64,000 bases of DNA from Prochlorococcus sp. HOT208_60m_813B04 (GCA_002025975.1 MWOU01000114.1:1-64000); one strand, 5' to 3'. Positions 40,418 through 51,573 are shown, numbered from the stretch's first letter. Notes: generated from the letters alone by a model not told the origin. Numbers and translations: made by a program.

Positions 40418-41779
40418 TTATGTCCTCAATAAAAACAAATTTAAGAAAGTCAATCCATTCCATAAAGAATGCATAATCACTGAGGAAAACAAACTCCCTG
40501 AAGCAATTCTTGTAATTGCTAATCCAATCCCTAGAACAAATAATGGTGGCATTTCTCCCAAACTTAAATGGGCTAATGCAAAAATAAAAGCTGAAACTAT
40601 GATGCCGGGAATTACTCCAAAATCTCTTGAAAGAGTTGGCAGTAAAATACCGCGAAATATAATCTCTTCAAATAGAGGAGCTAATAGAGTTGTTGTTACA
40701 AATAATAGAAAAAATGATAAGTAATTATCATTATTAAGAACAATTTCCAGCAAGGGGTTACTACCATTCTGATTATCGATCAGACTATTCATAATTAGAG
40801 AGATCAATAAAACAAAAGGAACAATTGTTAACCAACCTTTAATTCCCCGAATAATTGCATATTTTATTGGCAAGAAATTGAACTGTAAATAATCCTTTTT
40901 AAAAGAAAACTCACCATTCAAGGATTTAATTTGATAAAAAACTATCCATAATGGAGGAATAGCCATAAAAAGATATCCAAAGAAAATTTTTAAAGATTGA
41001 GACAATTCATTAGAGATATTTTTAGAAAAAAGTTCGACTAAACTGATAGAAAATAAAGGTGATACCACTTCTCCTAAAACAACAAATCCACCTGCAATTA
41101 ATAAAACCATATCTATTAATTCTAGATCTAAGGATTTAATTTCTTTCCAACCAAACTTTTTCAAAGATATAGTTTTCCATAATATTTTTAAAGCCAGAAT
41201 AGAGCCAATAAGTATTGTTAAAAGTGGTATTAATCTTATGGCTAATATTTTAAAAAACATTTTGCTTGAAAATGATTTTGTTATTAATGCACTATCGTCA
41301 AAATCAAATTTCAGGCTTAAAAGGTGATATAAAAATCTATCACCTTTAATTAAATCAAATTTTTCAGGATTTACTTTATATGAATTATTATAAGATTTTT
41401 TTTCTATCTCATCAATCAGAAATTTATAGTTTTCATCTTCAAAATCTTTGGAAAAACTATTATAAAATAAAGGATCATTTGATTCTGAAGTAATTATTCG
41501 AATTAATTTATTTCTTTCTGTTAGCTCTTCAAATGAGACATCAGAGAGTGATTTATTTATCTGGTCAACAGGATCATTAATGATAAAAAATTTTTTAAGA
41601 TTTACAGGTATTGATTGGACAGATAATTCAGCAATTTCTTGCTCTTTTTGACTAATATCAAATGCAACAGATGGTCTATTTAAACTGTCTCTTAATCCTT
41701 GTTGCCATACAAAAAAAGTTATGACGATAGAAATAAAAGCTAAAGTGAGTTTTGACTTAGAAGTATTTTTAAAGATCAT
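40418..41779 (-). CDS. CPBP-family intramembrane protease
   Basis: This 453-residue membrane protein ends in a CPBP (Abi/CAAX) protease domain. Its signatures are EEIIFRG with adjacent acid residues, then FALAHLSLG and HSLWNGLTF, which bind zinc. The N-terminal part has one anchor and a soluble region of about 150 residues before the first long helices. Such proteases are diverse; substrates could be prenylated proteins or bacteriocin-like peptides, but none is indicated here. Confidence 0.88.
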   Translation of the reverse strand: MIFKNTSKSKLTLAFISIVITFFVWQQGLRDSLNRPSVAFDISQKEQEIAELSVQSIPVNLKKFFIINDPVDQINKSLSDVSFEELTERNKLIRIITSESNDPLFYNSFSKDFEDENYKFLIDEIEKKSYNNSYKVNPEKFDLIKGDRFLYHLLSLKFDFDDSALITKSFSSKMFFKILAIRLIPLLTILIGSILALKILWKTISLKKFGWKEIKSLDLELIDMVLLIAGGFVVLGEVVSPLFSISLVELFSKNISNELSQSLKIFFGYLFMAIPPLWIVFYQIKSLNGEFSFKKDYLQFNFLPIKYAIIRGIKGWLTIVPFVLLISLIMNSLIDNQNGSNPLLEIVLNNDNYLSFFLLFVTTTLLAPLFEEIIFRGILLPTLSRDFGVIPGIIVSAFIFALAHLSLGEMPPLFVLGIGLAITRIASGSLFSSVIMHSLWNGLTFLNLFLLRT

Positions 41780-41895
41780 AACTTATTATATTCTTGAAAA
41801 CTATAGTTAGTTATCATTGGATTTCCTTATATTTATGTATCTATTTTAATCACGCCATGAGATGATTAAATTATCTTAATTTTCAAATTTATATA

Positions 41896-43224
41896 ATGGC
41901 TATAAAATTAGTTTTAGTTAGGCATGGACTAAGCAGTTTCAATGCAAAAGGATTAATTCAAGGAAGAACAGACGATTCATTATTAACTGATGAAGGATAC
42001 GAACAAGCCCAAAAAGCAGGAAAAGCATTATCAAAAATAAACTTCGAAAAAATCTATTCCTCCCCACTTGTCAGAGCGGCAGAGACTGCAAAAACAATTA
42101 AAAATACCTTCAATAAAGAACAAAATATTGTATTCGACGATAATTTGCTGGAGGTAGATCTTAGTGAATGGTCTGGTCTAAAAATTGATGAAATAAAAAA
42201 GAAATTTCCAGAAATTTACCCTGTATGGAAAAATGATCCAGAAAATCTTATCTTAAAAAGAAATGATAATAAAACTTATAAACCAATTCAAGAGTTATTT
42301 TATCAAGCAACAAATTTTGTAGAATATATTTTAAAAATTTATCTAGACAAAGATGATGTAAATATTTTAGTTGTTGGACATAATGCAATTCTCAGATGTT
42401 TAATACTCTTGTTATTAGGAAAGCCTAAGCAAGGTTTTAGAAAAATAAGATTAGAAAATGCCTCTTTCTCGATACTCAATATTTCAAAGAAAGATAACTG
42501 TTTTAAGACTCAAATTGAATGCTTAAATCAAACATCCCATCTTAATAAAAATATTCCAAATAAAATTGGAGATTCCAGAATATTTCTTGTAAGGCATGGT
42601 GAAACTAACTGGAACAAAGAAGGCAGATTTCAAGGCCAAATTGATATCCCTTTAAATGAAAACGGAAAAGATCAAGCTAGAAAAACTTTTGAATATTTGA
42701 GAAATATTTCTTTTAATAAGGCATTTTCAAGTTCAATGCAAAGGCCTTATGAGACTGCACAAATAATCCTTCAAAATAACAAAGATTTAAAAATTGAGAA
42801 AATAGATTCGCTCGTAGAAATCAGTCACGGATTATGGGAGGGTAAATTGGAAGCAGAAATTAGAGAAGAGTGGCCTGCTTTACTAAAAAATTGGCATGAT
42901 AAACCTGAAGAAGTAATAATGCCCGAAGGTGAATCTATAAAAGATGTTTCAGAAAGGTCAGTAGAAGCTTTTGACAAAATTTGTTTATCTCAAAAGGATA
43001 ATGATCAAACCCTCATGGTTGCTCATGATGCAGTCAATAAAACTCTTATTTGTAATATCCTTGGAATCAATTATTCAAATATTTGGATGATAAAACAGGG
43101 TAATGGCGGAATAACTATAATTGATCTTTTTAATGATCCCAATAAGCCCCCTGTGATTAGCGCTCTTAACATTACAACACACTTAGGGGGAATACTTGAT
43201 TCAACTGCTTCAGGAGCACTTTAA
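41896..43224 (+). CDS. Tandem phosphoglycerate-mutase-like (histidine phosphatase) protein
   Basis: This 442-residue product has two complete histidine-phosphatase domains. The first RHG motif is LVRHGLSSFNAKG near the N-terminus and the second, LVRHGETNWNKEG, is near residue 230. Each domain has a later active-site histidine segment (VVGHNAILRC and VAHDAVNKTL). In the first, RHGLSS departs from RHGET, so the two copies may differ in activity. It could be a cyanobacterial GpmB-type enzyme or phosphatase; the substrate is undecided. Confidence 0.9.
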   Translation: MAIKLVLVRHGLSSFNAKGLIQGRTDDSLLTDEGYEQAQKAGKALSKINFEKIYSSPLVRAAETAKTIKNTFNKEQNIVFDDNLLEVDLSEWSGLKIDEIKKKFPEIYPVWKNDPENLILKRNDNKTYKPIQELFYQATNFVEYILKIYLDKDDVNILVVGHNAILRCLILLLLGKPKQGFRKIRLENASFSILNISKKDNCFKTQIECLNQTSHLNKNIPNKIGDSRIFLVRHGETNWNKEGRFQGQIDIPLNENGKDQARKTFEYLRNISFNKAFSSSMQRPYETAQIILQNNKDLKIEKIDSLVEISHGLWEGKLEAEIREEWPALLKNWHDKPEEVIMPEGESIKDVSERSVEAFDKICLSQKDNDQTLMVAHDAVNKTLICNILGINYSNIWMIKQGNGGITIIDLFNDPNKPPVISALNITTHLGGILDSTASGAL

Positions 43225-43276
43225 ATTAAGCCTTGTTAAAAATTTATTTTGATTAAGTCAGAGTTAGAAAAAGGCT

Positions 43277-43936
43277 TCATTCACTGAAAAAGCCAAATTG
43301 ACTGAGAGGCCAAAATCTGAAATATGCTTTACCAATTATCTCTTTTTTATGAAGAAATTTACTTCCAGGCCAATATCTTCCATCCCAGCTATTTGCCCTA
43401 TTATCTCCTAAAACTAAAAAGTGATCTTTTGGCACTTTTATGTTTTCAAATTTACCACAATTATTAAATAGGGATAATGAGCATTTATAAGAGACATAGG
43501 GTTCAGGAATTAATTTATTATTTATTATTAATTCACCATTAGAGTTTACACTTACAGTTTCTCCTGGAAGTGCCACCACTCTTTTAATATAAGCATCGCA
43601 AGCTTGATCCCTCAAACCAGGAATAAACGACATTGGAGGTAAACTCATAAAAATACAATATCTTTTTTTTGGTAAAGGCTTAGATCTTGATGAGATTAAT
43701 TTTTTATCAAACGAGTAAGGTGAGTTAAAAACAACAATATCTCCTCTTTTTGGTAAAGAGTTTCTTAACGAAAATTTTTCAATAATTAACCTATCATTTA
43801 TTTGTAATTCTGGGAGCATTGAACCAGAAGGGATATAACGTGGTTCTGCAAAAAATGATCTACAAGAAGAAACAAAAAAAGTTAATAGAATTAGTAGACC
43901 CCATTCTTTTAAAAAACTTTTTATTGAACCAGGCAT
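43277..43936 (-). CDS. lepB: Signal peptidase I
   Basis: LepB cleaves signal peptides from exported proteins. The catalytic serine lies in IPSGSMLPEL and the lysine in YIKRVVALPGE; the C-terminal VLGDNRANSWDGRYWPG is typical. One N-terminal helix anchors the 219-residue protein. In the first 50 residues a cysteine-containing SCRSFF precedes PRYIPSGSM. Confidence 0.96.
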   Translation of the reverse strand: MPGSIKSFLKEWGLLILLTFFVSSCRSFFAEPRYIPSGSMLPELQINDRLIIEKFSLRNSLPKRGDIVVFNSPYSFDKKLISSRSKPLPKKRYCIFMSLPPMSFIPGLRDQACDAYIKRVVALPGETVSVNSNGELIINNKLIPEPYVSYKCSLSLFNNCGKFENIKVPKDHFLVLGDNRANSWDGRYWPGSKFLHKKEIIGKAYFRFWPLSQFGFFSE

Positions 43937-43965
43937 AGGATTAATAAAGTCTTGATTTTCTAAAC

Positions 43966-44322
43966 TTATATAAATTGTTTTGCATATTCAAATTCGTTAA
44001 AACCTAATATTACTTTTTTTCCTTCGTAAATCAAAAATGGTCTTTTTATTAATTTGCCATCACTTAAAAGAAGTTGAATAATTTCTTCCTTTGACAAACT
44101 ATCAATATCAAGATTAAGAGTTTTAAAGGCTTTACCTCTTGTATTAAAAATCTTTTTCTTTTCATCAGAGTATTGGTCTAAGACTAGAATTAAATAATTA
44201 ACAAGCGGAGGTTCTTTTAAAATATCAATTAACTGAAATTCAAAATCTTTGCTTTCAAGCCACTTTGCAGCTTTTCGGCATGTAGAGCATTTTAAATAAC
44301 TATAAAAAATTATTTTTTTCAA
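43966..44322 (-). CDS. ArsC/Spx-family thioredoxin-fold protein
   Basis: This 118-residue protein has the motif YLKCSTCRKAAKWLE at the N-terminus, with a CSTC pair, and the C-terminal RPFLIYEGKKVILGF. It belongs to the ArsC/Spx family. Arsenate reductases and Spx-like regulators share this fold, so the function cannot be assigned. The start codon is TTG. It ends 29 bases before lepB starts, on the same strand, so it may share its transcript. Confidence 0.85.
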   Translation of the reverse strand: MKKIIFYSYLKCSTCRKAAKWLESKDFEFQLIDILKEPPLVNYLILVLDQYSDEKKKIFNTRGKAFKTLNLDIDSLSKEEIIQLLLSDGKLIKRPFLIYEGKKVILGFNEFEYAKQFI

Positions 44323-44323
44323 T

Positions 44324-44878
44324 TTAATTTAATTTGCTAATATTTGATTTCTTGAGTACTTTAAAGTTTTTCTTTTTTGGAGGCATACAACTTTTCAATA
44401 AATTTTCAACTACATCAAAATCCCTCCAACCATCAATTTGAACTGTTCTTCCATCGAGTCCTTTACTTGTTCTAAAAAATTCTGCAACATCCTCAAGCTG
44501 ATTAGGAGCAATTTGATTAATACTTACTATATTAGCCTGCCTAGGATTAGCAATAGGCACACATAAAAGTTTTCCATCATACGCACCACAATCATGCATA
44601 TCCAAAACTCCAATAGGTCTAGCTTTTATTAGACAACCTGCAAAAGTAGGTTCGTCCATAATCACCATTGCATCAAGGGGAGCTCCATCATCAGCAAGGG
44701 TATTTGGGATAAAACCATAATCAAAAGGATACCTCACTGAAGAATGTAATACTCTGTCTAGGGCCATTATTCCTGCATCAGAGCAATATTCATATTTATT
44801 CCTACTCCCTGCAGGTATTTCAACAACAATATTCACTATTCCCTTCATTGGAGATGGAGGTATTGAACTAAGGTCCAT
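44324..44878 (-). CDS. ppa: Inorganic pyrophosphatase, family I
   Basis: Family I PPase hydrolyses PPi and drives biosynthesis. The 184-residue protein has EIPAGSRNKYEY, YPFDYGFIPNTLADDGAPLDA and the Asp pair in MHDCGAYDGKLL, which line the active site. A second, frameshifted pyrophosphatase gene is at 59624. Its start overlaps the upstream small membrane-protein gene by 11 bases. This is the intact copy. Confidence 0.94.
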   Translation of the reverse strand: MDLSSIPPSPMKGIVNIVVEIPAGSRNKYEYCSDAGIMALDRVLHSSVRYPFDYGFIPNTLADDGAPLDAMVIMDEPTFAGCLIKARPIGVLDMHDCGAYDGKLLCVPIANPRQANIVSINQIAPNQLEDVAEFFRTSKGLDGRTVQIDGWRDFDVVENLLKSCMPPKKKNFKVLKKSNISKLN

Positions 44879-45122
44879 CTTTTTTAAAATCGTGATTATG
44901 AATTATCTCGTTTACTTGAGATAGAGGTCTGCCAATTAAAATGCTTATTGAAGGTAAAAAAATTGTCAAAAAGGCAAAAATAATACCTAAAGATGTTATG
45001 GAAAAACTCCTTATACTTAAGGGGTCATCATCATCTCTTTCAAAATCATTTCGATCAGAACCATGAGAAGATTCTTCACTTGATTTACTTTGAATAAACT
45101 GTTCTAATTTCGTGTAACTCAA
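44868..45122 (-). CDS. Small hypothetical membrane protein
   Basis: This 84-residue product has an acidic N-terminus with an unusual FERDDDDPL run, one membrane helix (about residues 41-63, SITSLGIIFAFLTIFLPSISILI) and a short tail. The start is TTG. The C-terminal codons overlap ppa. No family is recognised. It may be translationally coupled to ppa, but function is unknown. Confidence 0.65.
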   Translation of the reverse strand: MSYTKLEQFIQSKSSEESSHGSDRNDFERDDDDPLSIRSFSITSLGIIFAFLTIFLPSISILIGRPLSQVNEIIHNHDFKKDGP

Positions 45123-45218
45123 GAACTCTTAATGGGTAAATATTAAGGAGATAATTAAACATCATTATCCTACATTCAAAATGTCAATAAATCAAAACAT
45201 CGATTGGTGATTTTTTAA

Positions 45219-45569
45219 TTACTCTTTTTCCAGCAAAGACCTAATAGATTTTAGTTCGTCTAATATTTGCGCCAGTATATTTTGAGCAGCGGATGAAGGT
45301 GTATTAAAGACCTCTACAGTAACTTCCTTTATTCTTAAAATATCTTTTGCAAATCTTGCTACTTCATTAGGATGGAATTTTAAAGGATCTTTTTGATCAG
45401 TCCTAAATTCAGGATTTAATTTTCTTGGATTAAAACTAGGGTTTAGATTTCTTAAATCTGTATTTGTATACCTATAGACAGAAGCTCTTGATCTATTAAG
45501 GAATTTTTGAACTTCATCAATACCTACTAATTCCTCTTCACTAGAAATATTGGAATCTATATTTTCCAT
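45219..45569 (-). CDS. Putative helix-turn-helix regulatory protein
   Basis: This 116-residue protein begins with an acidic stretch, then ELVGIDEVQKFLNRSRASVYRYTN, which reads like a MerR/excisionase-type helix-turn-helix, with a following basic loop. The C-terminal part has a possible coiled coil ending in LDELKSIRSLLEKE. A DNA-binding regulator is likely but no target is known. It is divergent from proS, with a 174-base shared region that carries the short hairpin at 45668-45680. Confidence 0.7.
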   Translation of the reverse strand: MENIDSNISSEEELVGIDEVQKFLNRSRASVYRYTNTDLRNLNPSFNPRKLNPEFRTDQKDPLKFHPNEVARFAKDILRIKEVTVEVFNTPSSAAQNILAQILDELKSIRSLLEKE

Positions 45570-45743
45570 AAACTTAAGAAAATGATTAAGTAATAATGAA
45601 TTTTGTAAAAAGTTTGAACTTCATTACAGAAGAAGTTAGCAGAAAGAATATTCTTAGACTAGCCGCGTTGAGGGACTCAAGACACTTTAAATTATTTTTT
45701 CATCTTAATTGATAAAATTAAGTATCATTAAGGATTTTTCTGT

Positions 45744-47546
45744 ATGCGCGTGACAACCTCATTTCCTCTGGGGACACTTCGTGACACACCTTCTGAAGCT
45801 GAGATTATTTCACATCAATTACTCTTAAAAGCTGGGTATATTCGCAGAGTTAACAGCGGTATTTATGCATATATGCCACTAATGCTTAGAGTTATTGAAA
45901 AAATATCCGCAATAATAGAAAAAGAACTTAATAGTATTGGTTGTACAAAATTACTATTACCCCAACTTCATCCTGCAGATTTATGGAAAAAAAGTGAAAG
46001 GTGGCAAGGATATACCGCAGGTGAAGGAATAATGTTTAATCTCAAAGATAGACAAGGTAAGGAATTTGGTTTAGCACCTACTCACGAAGAGGTGATCACG
46101 AGTATTGCATCAGAGACCATCAACTCCTATAAGCAATTACCTCAATGTTTTTACCAAATTCAAACAAAATTTAGAGATGAAATAAGGCCAAGATTTGGAT
46201 TGATGAGAAGTAGAGAATTCATAATGAAAGATGGCTATTCTTTTCATTCTTCAGAAAACGACCTAGCTACTTTCTATGAAAAGGTGGGCAAAGCTTATGA
46301 AAATATTTTTAAATCTTGTGGACTACAGACAGTAGGGGTTGAAGCTGATAGTGGAGCAATTGGCGGTGCTTCATCTAAAGAATTTATGGTCACTGCTGAT
46401 GCTGGGGAAGATTCCATTTTGTTCACTAAAAGTGGTTCTTATGCTGCCAATATCGAAAAAGCTGTTTCTCTACCCTCTCAACCTATTCCACTAAAAGATA
46501 ATATTCCAGAGTGGTTGGAAACGCCTCATCAAAAAACAATCCTAGAAGTTTGCGATAATAACAATTTAGACCCAAGTCAGATTATTAAGGTAGTAATATT
46601 CCTTGCACAGTTCGAAGGTGATTTTAATGTCCCAATTCTTGCATCCATAAGAGGCGATCAACATATTAATGAAGTAAAGCTTTTTAACTTAATCAATAAA
46701 CTTCATCACTTCAATCTCCTTAATCTTAAAAAGATTGAAGACAAAAATACTATCGAAAAAAATCTGGTTGATTTACCTTTAGGTTTTATCGGGCCAGATT
46801 TAGATAATAAAACTATTAAAGCTAGTTCTAGTTGGAAAAAAAAATGGACAAGAATAATTGACCATTCTGCAAGTGACCTTTCAAAATTTATAAGTGGTGG
46901 GAATAAAGTTAATTTCCATAAATTTTTTCAAGAATTTTCTTTTGATTCGAAAGACTATCTAATTGGGGATATCAGGAATGCCAAAAAAGGAGATAAAATT
47001 AGTATTTATGATGATGAAGAACTTAAAGAAAAAAAAGGTATCGAGATTGGACATATTTTCCAACTAGGTCAGAAATATAGTGAAAAATTAAATGCAAAGT
47101 TCTCTGATAAAGACGGTCAGCTAAAAAATTTATGGATGGGTTGTTACGGAATAGGAGTGACAAGAATAGCTCAAGCCGCTATCGAACAGAATCATGATCA
47201 AAAAGGCATTTGTTGGCCTATCCAAATTTCTCCTTTTGAAGTTATTATCATCCCAACAAACCTAAAAGATCCTATTCAAAGTGATCTTACTGAGCATATC
47301 TATAACAACTTTTTAATTAATAAAATTGATGTACTTCTTGATGATAGAAAAGATAGAGCTGGAGTGAAATTTAAAGATGCGGAATTAATTGGCATTCCTT
47401 TTCAGATAATTATTGGCAGAGATTCCATTAATAAAGAAGTAGAGCTTTTATGCAGAACAAATAATACTAAGCTTAAAATTAGTACTGATAAATTGTTAGA
47501 AACATTTATTTCCGAATCTGAAATAATGTACAATAAAAAGTCTTGA
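45744..47546 (+). CDS. proS: Prolyl-tRNA synthetase, bacterial type
   Basis: ProRS charges tRNA-Pro. The 600-residue protein has the class II start TLRDTPSEAEIISHQLLLKAGYIRRV, the LAPTHEEVI motif region and the C-terminal anticodon-binding domain starting near WPIQISPFEVIII. The insertion domain with editing function lies in the middle. The final codons overlap the TTG-started reading frame of the psb27 ORF by four bases, but psb27 probably starts 30 bases later. Confidence 0.97.
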   Translation: MRVTTSFPLGTLRDTPSEAEIISHQLLLKAGYIRRVNSGIYAYMPLMLRVIEKISAIIEKELNSIGCTKLLLPQLHPADLWKKSERWQGYTAGEGIMFNLKDRQGKEFGLAPTHEEVITSIASETINSYKQLPQCFYQIQTKFRDEIRPRFGLMRSREFIMKDGYSFHSSENDLATFYEKVGKAYENIFKSCGLQTVGVEADSGAIGGASSKEFMVTADAGEDSILFTKSGSYAANIEKAVSLPSQPIPLKDNIPEWLETPHQKTILEVCDNNNLDPSQIIKVVIFLAQFEGDFNVPILASIRGDQHINEVKLFNLINKLHHFNLLNLKKIEDKNTIEKNLVDLPLGFIGPDLDNKTIKASSSWKKKWTRIIDHSASDLSKFISGGNKVNFHKFFQEFSFDSKDYLIGDIRNAKKGDKISIYDDEELKEKKGIEIGHIFQLGQKYSEKLNAKFSDKDGQLKNLWMGCYGIGVTRIAQAAIEQNHDQKGICWPIQISPFEVIIIPTNLKDPIQSDLTEHIYNNFLINKIDVLLDDRKDRAGVKFKDAELIGIPFQIIIGRDSINKEVELLCRTNNTKLKISTDKLLETFISESEIMYNKKS

Positions 47547-47572
47547 GGCTTATTTTTTTTAGGAGCTTAGTT

Positions 47573-48010
47573 ATGTTACTGAAATGGACATCAAAATTAT
47601 TTTTTAAGAACTTTACGAAAGCTATATCTTTTGCAATTTCCTTAATTGTTGCGTTTACACTCTTTAGTTCCCCTTCCATAGCTGCAAAAACAGCTATGAC
47701 AGGTGACTATACAAAAGATACAATTTCAGTTGTTAAAACATTACAAACAGCTGTTGATACTCCAAAAGATTCTCCAAATAAAGATGAAGTAAGAAGTGAA
47801 GCTCTTACACTCATAACTGACTATATTTCCAGATATAGAAATAGAGGGATGGTGAATAAAACGCAATCATTTACCACAATGCAAACAGCATTAAATGCGA
47901 TGGCAGGCCATTACAAAAACTTTGCAAGTAGACCTTTACCAGATAAACTTAAAGAGCGTTTAACCAAAGAATTTTCTCTTGCTGAAAAAATGGTTCTAAG
48001 AGAAAGTTGA
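47573..48010 (+). CDS. psb27: Photosystem II assembly protein Psb27
   Basis: Psb27 binds CP43 on the lumenal side during photosystem II assembly and repair. The 145-residue product has the family core GDYTKDTISVVKTLQTAVDTP and SFTTMQTALNAMAGHYKNF. I use the ATG at 47573, which has AGGAG seven bases before it, rather than the TTG at 47543. The signal sequence ends in SSPSIAA; no lipobox cysteine is present, unlike the lipidated Synechocystis protein, so it may be a soluble lumenal protein. Confidence 0.94.
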   Translation: MLLKWTSKLFFKNFTKAISFAISLIVAFTLFSSPSIAAKTAMTGDYTKDTISVVKTLQTAVDTPKDSPNKDEVRSEALTLITDYISRYRNRGMVNKTQSFTTMQTALNAMAGHYKNFASRPLPDKLKERLTKEFSLAEKMVLRES

Positions 48011-48037
48011 TACAATTCATTTACTTTTTAAAAGTAA

Positions 48038-49402
<1,365 letters not shown>

Positions 49403-49417
49403 TTTCATTTAAATTAA

Positions 49418-50428
49418 ATGAAGGGATCTTTTAGAGATTTTGAAAATAATAAAAAGGTTGATCTCATTGGTCTGGGCAACGCAATAGTTGATATTATTGT
49501 CAATGTTGAAGATGAGTTTCTTAAAATAAATAATCTGGATAAAGGATCAATGAATCTAATTGATTTTTTTGAATCTCAGAGATTGTTAGAAAATTGCAAA
49601 GTTATCAAACAAATATCAGGGGGATCCTCAGCAAATACTGTTGTTTGTTTAGCAGAATTAGGTAATAATGTGCAATTTATTGGAAGGGTTAAAAATGATC
49701 AATTTGGTAATTTCTTTTCTGACGATATAAAAAAAAGTAAAACTATATTCAATACTCCACCAACTATTGAAGGTGCTTCAACAGCTCATTCAATCATTTT
49801 GATTACACCTGATGCACAAAGAACTATGTGCACTTACCTAGGCGCATCTATAGAGTTTGAACCAAAAGATATAGATTATAGTCTTATCAAAGAAAGTAAA
49901 TACTTGTATTTAGAAGGATATTTATGGGACAGCGAATTAGCTAAAAATGCTTTTCTTAAAGCCGCTCAAATTGCAAAACAATCTCATACAAAAATAATTC
50001 TTTCATTATCTGATTCATTTTGTGTAGACAGACACCGTGTGAGTTTCTTGGAATTAATTGATAATTATGTAGATATAGTTTTTTGTAATGAATCGGAGGT
50101 GTTGAGTCTATTTAAAAAGGATAAATTAGCAAACTGCCAAGGAGACCTATCCACCCTATGCGAATTATTCGTAGTAACTTTAGGTAGCAATGGTTCTCTA
50201 ATAATTAACCAAAATGTTGTCGAAGAAATTAAGTCAATTACGAAAGGGAAGATTATTGACACAACAGGAGCAGGAGATATGTATGCAGGAGGATTTATTC
50301 ATGGATTAATAAATAATTATTCCCTTAAAAAATGCGGAGAGATAGGTTCAATTTGTGCTGGGCAAATAATTACACAATTAGGATCTAGATCTAATATCGA
50401 TTTAATAGAGTTAATAAGAAAAATTTAA
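49418..50428 (+). CDS. PfkB-family sugar or nucleoside kinase
   Basis: This 336-residue kinase has the N-terminal GGSSANTVVCLAELG and the C-terminal catalytic DTTGAGDMYAGGF. It resembles the adenosine kinase/ribokinase group, in which adenosine or a sugar could be the substrate. It is on the purA strand, and a purine-related role is plausible but unproven. Its stop abuts the cutA stop on the other strand with no gap. Confidence 0.88.
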   Translation: MKGSFRDFENNKKVDLIGLGNAIVDIIVNVEDEFLKINNLDKGSMNLIDFFESQRLLENCKVIKQISGGSSANTVVCLAELGNNVQFIGRVKNDQFGNFFSDDIKKSKTIFNTPPTIEGASTAHSIILITPDAQRTMCTYLGASIEFEPKDIDYSLIKESKYLYLEGYLWDSELAKNAFLKAAQIAKQSHTKIILSLSDSFCVDRHRVSFLELIDNYVDIVFCNESEVLSLFKKDKLANCQGDLSTLCELFVVTLGSNGSLIINQNVVEEIKSITKGKIIDTTGAGDMYAGGFIHGLINNYSLKKCGEIGSICAGQIITQLGSRSNIDLIELIRKI

Positions 50429-50734
50429 TCAAAATGTATTTTTGACCCAATCATAATATTTCAGCTCAGAATAGTATTTTTTGTAAATAATTTGTGGGAC
50501 ATCATATGTAGAAATTTTATTTAAGAACTCTATTAAATAATCTTTAAATTCTGGTTTACTTTTTATTGTAATTTCAAACTCTTTAGTTTCTTCAATATTA
50601 TTATCCCACTTATAAATTGAAAAAATTTGCTTTATCGAAACACAAGCTGCAAGTTTATTTTGTATGAGCAATTTAGCCATTCGCAAAGCATTTTCTCTAC
50701 TTGATTCAGTCGTGATCATAACTAATACTTCCAT
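50429..50734 (-). CDS. cutA: CutA-like divalent cation tolerance protein
   Basis: This 101-residue protein has the ferredoxin-like CutA1 fold with the family pieces AKLLIQNKLAACVSIKQIFSIYKW and DVPQIIYKKY. Trimeric CutA1 proteins have been linked to metal tolerance, although function in cyanobacteria is uncertain. It is 13 bases upstream of nothing on its strand except cobK, which reads into it from the other side, so they are probably cotranscribed. Confidence 0.9.
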   Translation of the reverse strand: MEVLVMITTESSRENALRMAKLLIQNKLAACVSIKQIFSIYKWDNNIEETKEFEITIKSKPEFKDYLIEFLNKISTYDVPQIIYKKYYSELKYYDWVKNTF

Positions 50735-50747
50735 AATGAATTAAACC

Positions 50748-51545
50748 TCAATATTTTTTAATTATGTGATTTATCAAATTTTGGTATTGGTTAAAAGAGT
50801 AAGAATAATCATTTTTAACTTTAGGCCTTTTAACCAAAAATAACTTCATTTTACTTCCAGAAACTATACTCTCCCAGTTTTTCTGAGAATAACTTCCAGA
50901 TTCTCTGCATAAAACATAATCTATCTCCCATAAATCACAAAGTTTTTTTTCTAAAATACTTTCGTTATTTTTACTCGGTTCAAGTATCGCTATATTTGAA
51001 TTTTTAATACATGATCCAAAAGCTTTAGTTATACCCTCATAGGTTGGAAGTACCCTTGTAAATACATTTGCTTTACAATTTATATAATACATAGCTGTAT
51101 CGTTAAGGAATCTTGATCCAATTGCCAGAAGAATATTCTTATTTACTAGATCAGCTTTACTTATATCTTTTAAATCATCAATATAAAAAAAATTATTGGT
51201 ATTATTTATCAGAGACTTTCGTTCAAAAACTAAGAGAGGTATATTAATCTCTTTACATGCATTAATAAGTTTTTTAGAAATTATCAAGGCAAACGGATGA
51301 GTTGCATCGACAACGCATTTGATTTTATTTTTTTTTATGAAATTTATTATTTGATCTTTATTATTTAATTTACCCGTAATGATATGTAACTTTGGATTTT
51401 CAATATAAGCTTGCCCTGCTTTATAAGTTAAAACAGTTGCAAAAACTGAATAATTAAGTTTAAGAAGCTTATTAGCTATTACAGGTCCATCCGAAGTTCC
51501 TGATAGGATCCAAACATTTTTATAGCAATTTTCTTGATTCTGCAT
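50748..51545 (-). CDS. cobK: Precorrin-6A reductase CobK/CbiJ
   Basis: CobK reduces precorrin-6A in corrin ring synthesis. The N-terminal WILSGTSDGPVIANKLLKL and the VVDATHPFALIISKKLINAC block are family hallmarks over 265 residues. The C-terminal part with LCRESGSYSQKNWE is also typical. With cobO at 33811 it shows that the window holds scattered cobalamin genes. It precedes cutA on the minus strand. Confidence 0.92.
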   Translation of the reverse strand: MQNQENCYKNVWILSGTSDGPVIANKLLKLNYSVFATVLTYKAGQAYIENPKLHIITGKLNNKDQIINFIKKNKIKCVVDATHPFALIISKKLINACKEINIPLLVFERKSLINNTNNFFYIDDLKDISKADLVNKNILLAIGSRFLNDTAMYYINCKANVFTRVLPTYEGITKAFGSCIKNSNIAILEPSKNNESILEKKLCDLWEIDYVLCRESGSYSQKNWESIVSGSKMKLFLVKRPKVKNDYSYSFNQYQNLINHIIKKY

Positions 51546-51573
51546 CAGTATGTCTTTAATTAAATAGTAAATA

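Noticed and set aside
45668-45680. TTGAG-GGA-CTCAA hairpin upstream of proS as an ncRNA
   Set aside because: The stem is only five bases with no T tract and no further structure; too short to support an RNA gene.
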